A stretch of 64,000 nt of DNA, from positions 476,690,573 to 476,754,572 of the forward strand of contig NC_081409.1 of NCBI RefSeq assembly GCF_030272615.1, written 5' to 3'. The translations under genes and the position numbers were made by a program. The notes under the pieces are model-generated. The model was not told the DNA's origin. It did no database searches and saw nothing but the letters and a program-made list of their open reading frames with translations. The DNA comes from Cryptomeria japonica. Taxonomy: Eukaryota > Streptophyta > Pinopsida > Cupressales > Cupressaceae. Positions 57,031 through 64,000 of this stretch are shown here, piece after piece. The stretch's first letter is position 1; every line of letters begins with the position of its first letter.

Positions 57031-58349
57031 ATGGGGAATATGAGCAACTTTGAGATGGCTCGAGAGCTTGAAGCTAGTAGAAATGAGCTTGAAACCCTAA
57101 GGGTCAAACTAAAAGCTTCTCAAGTCAAAAAGAGAGAGCTAACTGAACAACTGTTGGAAATATCTGATAATAGTTCTTCAGATGAGGCCAATATTGATGC
57201 TTTAGGTGAGGAAGTTGAAAAACTAAACAGTGAAAATCTAAATGTGAGGAGAGAGCTAGAAATCCTAACTATCTGCATGAGTCAGGTACTAGAAGCCAAG
57301 AGGACAGCTAAAGATCTCATCAAAGAAAGAGATCATGAGATTGCCAAGATCAAGTGAGAGAATGCTACTTTGCATGAGAATTGACATGCAGAGAAAGAAA
57401 AAAAAGAGACCTTACAGCTAGATCTTGAATCGGCATCACCTCTGAGAGAGACTCTGTCAAAACATAATGAAGATCTTACCTGACAACTCACTAAAGCTAA
57501 TGGGAAACTGGAAAAGTTCAACAAAAGTTTTACCTTGCTAAATGAGAAAAGTCAATCACAAAGGATGAAAGGTGATACCTTTGGACTCAGTTTTAACACA
57601 TCTAAGAAAGGAGAATCTTCCGGTACAAAGAGCAGCATTCATAAGGACAAAAATGCTCATAAGGCTAAAAAGCCTACCGGTAAGAAGGTTTTTAAACCTG
57701 TTTGCTTTGTTTTCCATAAACCTGGTCATACTACAAATGTGTGTAGAAACAAACCTAATGGAAATGCAAGCTACAATACAAATACTAGGTATATGTCCAA
57801 GAAATTTGAAGTTCATTGTTTCACATGCAAAATGTATGGACATAGATCAGTTGAATGCAGATATGAAGCAAATAATCAAGTAACTCATATGAATCCAAGA
57901 CCAAATGGAAACTGGATGACTATGATAACCGAGGTAACATGAACTGGAAAAGACCCTATGGCAACCGGTTTAGTCCATTTGAGATGGAAAAGGTAACAAA
58001 TGTCATTTGCACCATTTGTAACAATTTTGGTCATGTGGCTATGAATTGCAGAAGGAGAACTTGAAGAGGCACTGCAGGACCTTGGAGATCATCTAGAATG
58101 ACCTGCTATCATTGTCATAAACCAGGACACATGGTGAAGTTTTGTAGATCCAGAAAGCACAAACCGGTTAATCATTCTAAAGATCAAAAAGGCAAGGAGA
58201 AGGTAAATATTGAGGAAACCAGAGAAGAAATGAATCGAATATGGAAAAAGAAGAGTGATGATATACCTATAGAAGAAACTAATCCTTCACCCAGTGGAGA
58301 ATCCTACACCGGTGCACTGAGCCTTTCAATATGGCTAAGGGGAGTATAG
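57031..58349 (+). pseudogene. Element B ORF1: coiled coil plus four zinc knuckles
   Basis: The start ATG at 57031 sits in GCCACCATGG, a strong plant start context, about 50 bases after the primer site. A coiled coil fills 57040-57520 (ARELEASRNELETLRVKLKA, EEVEKLNSENLNVRRELEIL), broken by three TGA/TAG stops. LEKFNKSFTLLNEK and GLSFNTSKKGESS match the post-coil motif of Sirevirus Gag. Knuckles are CFVFHKPGHTTNVC with the second Cys changed, CFTCKMYGHRSVEC, then after frameshifts CTICNNFGHVAMNC and CYHCHKPGHMVKFC. The end has EETREEMNRIWKKKSDD. There is no UBN2 domain. It would bind element RNA or co-assemble with a helper Gag, which is inference. Confidence 0.8.
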
Positions 58350-58778
58350 CGGTAAAATCTACTTCCAGACCCCTTGAAAAGAATGAGTGGTAAGAGAGTT
58401 TGAATGCATGAAATTTTGATAACTTTTGTCAATCGGTTTTTCAAAAGTTTATCAACCGGTTTTACATCTGTCAATATTGTATGCATGTTTAAGCGGTGTA
58501 ATTAGGGTTTGTAACCCTAACGGGTGAGCATTTAATGCAGTACGTAAAAAGGATAAAAGCGAGTTTTACTTTGTTATTTTTACCATAATGCATTCGAAAG
58601 AGAATTCGTGAGCACTTGCAGAGTCGAAGTTATATCGTGATTTGAGTGATCAAGTTGATTTGAAGGTTAGTGAAGATTGAACTGGTGTGCACTTGAGTAA
58701 TCAACCAGTAAACAAGGCAGCATGCGTAAACTAAGGTATTCCTTTGTAAAATCCTGCTACGAATCTAGTTTATCTGAA
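58350..58778. other. Spacer between ORF1 and ORF2 of element B
   Basis: About 430 bases without a domain. Reading frames are short. An upstream ATG at 58722 is in frame with ORF2 but weak in context; the ATG at 58779 (GAAATGGCA) fits the ORF2 start of element C better. How ORF2 would be translated is not visible. Confidence 0.5.
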
Positions 58779-61700
58779 ATGGCATCATCGTCCAAGCAAG
58801 TAGAGAAATTGATGATCACATCTAAACCTTTGGAGGTTGTGAAGTCGGAACGAATTGTGTCTTATAATGCTTTATCTCAAGTGCCTAATGGTGTCATAGT
58901 GAAAGGAGATTTGTCTAGCTACATTAATTGTAAAATTGAGGATTTAGGATCATTGTCAATTTATTCTCAGTTGAAATCTCTTTGCGATGAAAACGGAAAG
59001 ACTCAACCCGAGTATATTAGGGTTTATGAGAAATGTTTTCATAATGCAGGTTATTTTCTTGAAGATTTTGAAGAGGAACATATCCGAATTATTCTGAGTC
59101 ATGTTCATGGGGAGAATATGTATTTGGAAAGGACACACACTATAACCAAGGAGGCTATCAAGCAATAACTGGTTTTTGCTCAACCAATGAAGTACCTAAA
59201 CTGAGGCGAATTTCAAAAGAGACAGTAAAACACTTTAACCTCATCAACCTCTGATGGGCGTGCTTTTTCTATCAGTAACATTAAGGACCCAGCAGTTAAA
59301 CTGGCAACTATGGTTATAGGCTACCGAATAGTCTATTCTAGTAGAATGAATAGTGTACCGTCTGCAGCAGTGCATACTGCTTATAAAATGATAGCTGAAA
59401 ATGTAAATTATAACCTATGTGAGGCCATAAGGAGCCAATTAATGTTGAATCTTATATCTATCAAGAAGAACAGCAGTCAAAAGTTTAAATTTGGTCAATT
59501 GTTGATTGGTTTATTCTTTTATTTCCCGAATTTTCTACCGCAAATTGGTGATCTTGAATGGTCTAAGGATCTATCGGTAACTGCCCAGATTAAGAACAGC
59601 ATTAAGGTTGTGCGGAACACCTTCTCTGCTGCAATGAATAAATATTTCAATGAATTTCAGAAGAAAATGAGTATGAGAGTAAGGCTACCTGAGGATGTGG
59701 TGAAAAAATTTGCTAAGGACATCATTTTCACAGTCACCACTGATTTATGTCTGATGGAGGCTATTGAGCCTAGAGAAGATGAAATGGTAGACATGAGCTA
59801 TGAAGTCAATTATGAATTATTGATCGGTTATGCCAATAACCTGTTGGTATCTCTAGTGGACAAAAAGAAGACAAGATTGGATACAGTTGAAGTTCAAACT
59901 GCAAAAGCTGAAACCAGTAGTGTTCCAACCAAAAGTGGCAAAGGTAAGAGGAAGAAGATTGAGCAAGCACCTCCGATAATAAAAAGTACTAGAGTGACAC
60001 GAAGTGTCCAAATTAAAAAGGAACCGGAACCTAAAGTATATGTAAAGAAGGAGATTGCATCAAAGCAAAGAGGTCGGAAACTGATTCTCCAAGCAGAATC
60101 TAAAATTACTAATACTGAGGAGGAACCCAAGAAAATGAAAGCAATTGACAAAGCAACCAAACCAATGAAAGAAGTGCCAAAGGCAACTGTGCTTATTAAT
60201 GTCTTAACTTACAACCCTGAGACTAATTTTGAAAAAACGATGAAGACATTAGGAAGAAACAGATTTGATAATGTCAAAGTTCATTTTGATTCATTCAATG
60301 AAGATCAGAAGGAACAAATTGTTCAATAGGTAATCAGTTATTTGTGCCATTACAATAGATTACCTCATGATCTTGAAAAGGATATTTCTAAATCCTTACA
60401 TACTATTCTTTTGAATAAATCGGAGGAAGCTGTGAAGAAAGAAAAAGAAATTATAGATGATGTATTTGTGCAATATTTTTCTGATTTGTCAAAGGATGAG
60501 TTAAATGAATTGCTTGATAAGTACAAAGTCCAATTTGCTTTCAAGCCAAGAAGATTGAAGCTACTTAGTGGAAAGGTGCAACATGTTGAAATTGAGACTC
60601 ATTAGATTGCTCATAATATTCAACGGATACAACAGCTTATACATTCTTCTATAGATGAGCAAGATACTATTGATCTACCAGAAATGAATGAAGAAGAATT
60701 TGTGCAAGTTGATGTTGTCTATCCTGTCAAGAAGGATGACACTATTTCCCAACGAGTCATACTTGTTGATGATATTCAGGAAGCAATAGATCAATCTGGA
60801 AACGTTACTACACTAGATATGCAGCCACCGGCAATTTTGGACTCATGGGTTACTTCAGTTGAGATACTGGAAACTCAACCAGGAGTGGATATTCAACCAA
60901 CCAAAGAACAACCAATGAAACCCCAACTCCCACCAGTTTGACAGGCCACTCAGAAGGAATCTGATGAAAACGTTGAGACACAGATTTCTGAACAGGAAAG
61001 GGAGAAAGAACAAGAGAAAGAAAAGATTAATAAGGTAACATCTGTTGAACCGGTAAAATGATTAGTCATACAACAAATTGATGAAGATGATGATGACTCT
61101 TTAGGCATCTCGGGGCCTATAATTGTTGATAACATGAGTGCATCAGAAATGATGAAGATTGCAACTGTCATGCAATCTAGGGCACAAAAGAAGAGACTTA
61201 AAGAACAGAGAATGGAAGCAAAACCCATTCAGAATGTTGTGGATATTCTGACAAGTCTACTACCGGAAACTGCTACAGGGCATTTGTCATCTCCTATTTG
61301 TATGCTTGGTCAATTGGTTGTTGATGCATCTGACCAACTTAAGTCCCTAGAAGAAGCAATGCAAACTTATGCTGAGAAGAGTTACAGGAAGAAGCATGGA
61401 GAGCAGCTTATGAAAGAGATTGATACAGGAAAAATTGCTCTATCTCTTAATAAAGATTTATTAAGCAAAGCTATTGAAATAGGAGGGAAAATTCTTGTGT
61501 CTACTTCTAATGTTTCATTCTTTTATTCTGATATCAATAACAGGCGAATTGAAATAGAGCAAGAGCTAGAGAAGATATGCAATGCATATGTATTGTTACA
61601 AGATTCTATTTTTGCTTTTGGCAAATCTGTGGATGATTTGCAAAACAGGTTAGATACCTATGATTTTGAAAAGGCAAAAAGACTCTGATCCCTGAAGGAG

Positions 61701-61936
61701 TTGAAGAATCTACTCAGACCCCAAGTGGACATATTGCAAAGAGCCTACAAGAGTGCAGAAGCAATTTTGGCTTCTTCAGAGACATGTACACTTGATTCAA
61801 TGGAATAGTTTTGTACTCAGGTTATGACGACAATTGAGATCACTGAGAACTTGCTGGAGACATGGGAACATGTTTTTTCTCAATTGAAGAGTAACTTTAG
61901 TGACATTTTTCTAAGGATTGCACTGCATACATCTTG
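58779..61936 (+). pseudogene. Element B ORF2 (large protein of unknown function)
   Basis: About 1,050 codons from ATG 58779 (MASSSKQVEKLM) to TGA 61934. Blocks in order are SSYINCKIEDLGSLSIYSQL, HTITKEAIKQ, MVIGYRIVYSSRMNSVPSAA, FKFGQLLIGLFFYFPNFLP, MSMRVRLPEDVVKKFAKDII, basic KSGKGKRKKIEQAP, LGRNRFDNVKVHFDSFNEDQ, FSDLSKDELNELLDKYKVQF, acidic QIDEDDDDSLGISGPIIVD, MSASEMMKIATVMQSRAQKK, SLNKDLLSKAIEIGGKIL and FSDIFLRIALHTS. A 1-base deletion near 59152 and a 1-base gain near 59228 shift a short part; a frameshift and a few stops occur later. The second half is helical and charged. No known fold, enzyme motif or signal peptide was recognised. Confidence 0.75.
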
Positions 61937-61997
61937 ATTTAGATTTTCAAGTTTTTGTATATGTAAAACATTTTGATACAAATTTTTCTATAAAAGT

Positions 61998-62063
<66 letters not shown>

Positions 62064-62252
62064 CTTTTCAATTTGGCATTATTGTCAAAGGGGAGTAGAA
62101 ATATGTATGTGTGTTGTGAAACTTTTGTATGTTGTATGGAGTAAGGGGGAGTAGGAGTAGAAATATATGTGTACAATTTTTTTTTGTATGCACACTTAGT
62201 GGTATTGCTGTAAAAGTTTCTAAGTGTTGCCATCAATGCCAAAGGGGGAGAT
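61937..62252 (+). promoter_or_regulatory. Element B spacer with repeated polypurine tracts
   Basis: CAAAGGGGAGTAG (62086), TAAGGGGGAGTAGGAG (62142) and CCAAAGGGGGAGAT (62239-62252) match the series in A. The last abuts the LTR. The spacer also holds the TG microsatellite. Confidence 0.8.
61998..62060 (+). repeat. (TG)n microsatellite
   Basis: About 31 uninterrupted TG units lie in the element B 3' spacer. Element A has a short TA run here, so the expansion arose after A and B separated. The Val-Cys reading frame across it is an artefact. Confidence 0.95.
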
Positions 62253-63343
62253 TTTTGACTTGGTGATGATTGTAATGAATAACTTCATATTTGTCATTGA
62301 TGAAATAGATACACACACATATGTTCATATTGTCTACCGGTGTGATTTCAAAGTTGTTTATATTGCAACCGGTATACTAGAATTTTATACCTAACCGGTA
62401 CATGGTGACAACTGGTATATACATGGAGACAACCGGTGTGTATTTATATATGGATACACATAACTCGACATCAACCTGAAGATCCAACGGAGATTATCAA
62501 AGGAGCATCGAAGGACAAATGGTTTATATGTTTAACTCCAACCGGTATTCATTGATTATGTGACGAGTTATCCTAACCAACAAGTTTTGGCAGTATTTTT
62601 GTGATGAGTTATGATTGTTTGAGCAAATACACTGCACCTAGGAAATTGTGATATGGTTTCTAGAGGCCGACATGAAATATAAAAATCCATATATTGACAT
62701 CGCAATGAATTATTTTGTATGAGCGAAGGAGATATGATATGAGATGATTTTATGCGAAGGCAAAAGTGTTAAATTGCAGAGTATGTTGGTAATGAAGTTT
62801 TGAGTGTGCAAAAGAGTATCTATTCAAGCAAATTGTGCTACTACTAGATCACACCACATGTTGTTTTCTAATCACTACAACGGTCAAATCCCCTAACCGG
62901 TTAAGCTCTAACAAGCTTCATTGTACAAATCCTCTAACTAGGTGATCCATTAGTTTGGATTCAGAAATCCTCTATGGAGGTACTCCTAACTGGGTACTAC
63001 CTTTAATAGGGTATAACTTTTAACTAAGTTTTGGGATCTTTAACAGGATTCACTCCTAGCAGAGCAACTTTTTGTAGACCTTAACCGGTTAGTTATCTAT
63101 TACTGCAGATAGTTAACTTGTGAGTCCCATCTCACCGTGGTTTTTCTCGTTTGGGTTTTCTATGTATAAACACTTGTGTTATGGTGGATGTTTTACTTAT
63201 TGTGGATGATTTTATATCATTTTGGATTGCATGCATAGTGTTTAACAAACTTGTTAAGTATATCTACTGGTCAGTGTTTAAAGTAGTATTGTTTTTGGTG
63301 TCACTGATTCACCCCCCCCTCTCCGTGATTTACAAGTCCATCA
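62253..63343 (+). repeat. 3' LTR of element B
   Basis: Begins TTTTGACTTGGTG, where the usual TGTTGG start has mutated, and ends AAGTCCATCA. It matches 55855-56968 with point differences and a shorter C-run. Confidence 0.9.
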
Positions 63344-64000
63344 GTATTATGCAGAGGACTTGATCAAAAATTGCCATGCCCCGCAGAGGCAGTCCAAAGG
63401 AGAAAGAAATGGTCCATTTTATCGAATATTGGAACTAAGAAGAAGAAATGGGATGCTAATTTTGTAGGATTCTATCCTGAGGAGAAAAATGAAGTGAGGA
63501 GAATGGAGCTTATGCTCACACATTTTGAGAGCATATAAACTAGAAATGTGATCTAAAGGGGCAAAGGCCCATGGCTATAGAGAAGCCTTCAACAAAAGAG
63601 ATAGCTGAAAATGAGCCTCAGGTAATTGAACAAGAGCCACCACAGAAGCATTAAAATATGTTCCTGCTAGATTAGAGGAGCTATTGGCAGGGAGGAGGGA
63701 AATTGTGTTACCTAATCAGCCAACAGAGCAACAAATGCCACCCATTGTTGAATATGAAATAACTGAGCAGACCTTAGGTACAGATGAGGTAACTTGAGCT
63801 TTACAAGATTTAGCTGTGGAGCAAGAGGTCGATTAGCTACTAAGGACACCTCCAAGAGAAACCATTTCGAGCCAAGAGCCACAAGATAGGGTGGATTTGG
63901 AAGCACTAGTTCCATTTGATCAAATTGATGATGAGCATGTTGTGCTTGTTGCTAGGTTGAATTTATAAAAACACCAACTTAAGGGCTTGTGGTTGAAGAT
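63344..64000 (+). pseudogene. Unrecognised decayed coding-like sequence
   Basis: Beyond the LTR, plus-strand frames give acidic, Pro/Glu-rich text such as ARLEELLAGRREIVLPNQPT and VDLEALVPFDQIDDEHVVLV with intervening stops. An earlier stretch reads MPRRGSPKEKEMVHFIEYWN. The composition resembles the acidic middle of ORF2, but I could not align it. It may be the host element into which the A/B array inserted. Identity unknown. Confidence 0.35.

Larger units (their letters stand above)
55855..63343 (+). mobile_element. Element B: full-length non-autonomous LTR element with ORF1 and ORF2
   Basis: The LTRs are 55855-56968 and 62253-63343 (1,114 and 1,091 bp), with a primer site at 56970, ORF1, ORF2 and purine tracts between them, 7.5 kb in all. 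Nothing resembling protease, integrase, RT or RNase H occurs in any frame. The 5' flank is element A rather than unrelated DNA, so no target duplication can be tested there. Confidence 0.85.

Noticed and set aside
58779-61936. ORF2 as an envelope-like protein
   Set aside because: There is no signal peptide, and only one short hydrophobic segment in the interior rather than a terminal membrane anchor; envelope-like frames usually follow pol, which is absent. Not fully excluded.
61918-62242. Val-Cys and Thr-His repeat frames
   Set aside because: They are translations of the TG microsatellite.

Overview
The window reads as intergenic DNA from a large, AT-rich plant nuclear genome. Almost all of it is decayed LTR retrotransposon sequence on both strands: Ty1/copia including Sirevirus type, and Ty3/gypsy including Tat type and a chromodomain chromovirus. 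No cellular gene, rRNA, tRNA or CRISPR locus was recognised. Plant-type primer binding sites (TGGTATCAGAGC and variants), Tat-type dual RNase H, a plant mobile domain and Sirevirus hallmarks fix the kingdom. The deep nesting and old decay lean towards a gymnosperm, but that is inference.

Layout. 1-2640: a minus-strand LTR with its primer binding site, then a decayed plus-strand copia body. 4099-13146: gypsy element G1 (+) with a ~3.1 kb 5' LTR, broken gag-pol, a solo LTR (8549-9888) inside the gag zinc knuckle, and a truncated 3' LTR. 13147-28142: Tat-type gypsy sequence (+) with gag, protease, RT, two RNase H domains and integrase, then a long 3' region carrying an antisense plant-mobile-domain (PMD) reading frame, a polypurine tract and a 3' LTR.

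28143-50565 is a three-level nest. Element C (minus, 5-bp target duplication TTTTC) is cut by a chromovirus (29587-45100, minus, duplication ACATT). The chromovirus is itself cut in gag by a Sirevirus-like copia element (34133-43377, plus). 51019-63343 holds two further plus-strand relatives of C, called A and B, joined head to tail through one shared LTR. A carries another solo-LTR-like insertion.

The most interesting content is the A/B/C family. Its members have LTRs, a primer binding site, repeated polypurine tracts and two reading frames, but no recognisable protease, integrase or reverse transcriptase. ORF1 is coiled coil plus four CCHC knuckles and matches only the C-terminal half of the neighbouring Sirevirus Gag. 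ORF2 is a ~1,050-codon frame with no family I recognise. It is colinear between the close pair A/B and the much more diverged C. This looks like a non-autonomous lineage that uses Sirevirus enzymes and has kept its own large protein. Other unexplained structure includes three separate arrays with a strict 21-bp period sharing an ATGCGCTA-like core, five near-palindromic units in front of the PMD frame, and a 243-bp promoter-like insert in one Sirevirus LTR.
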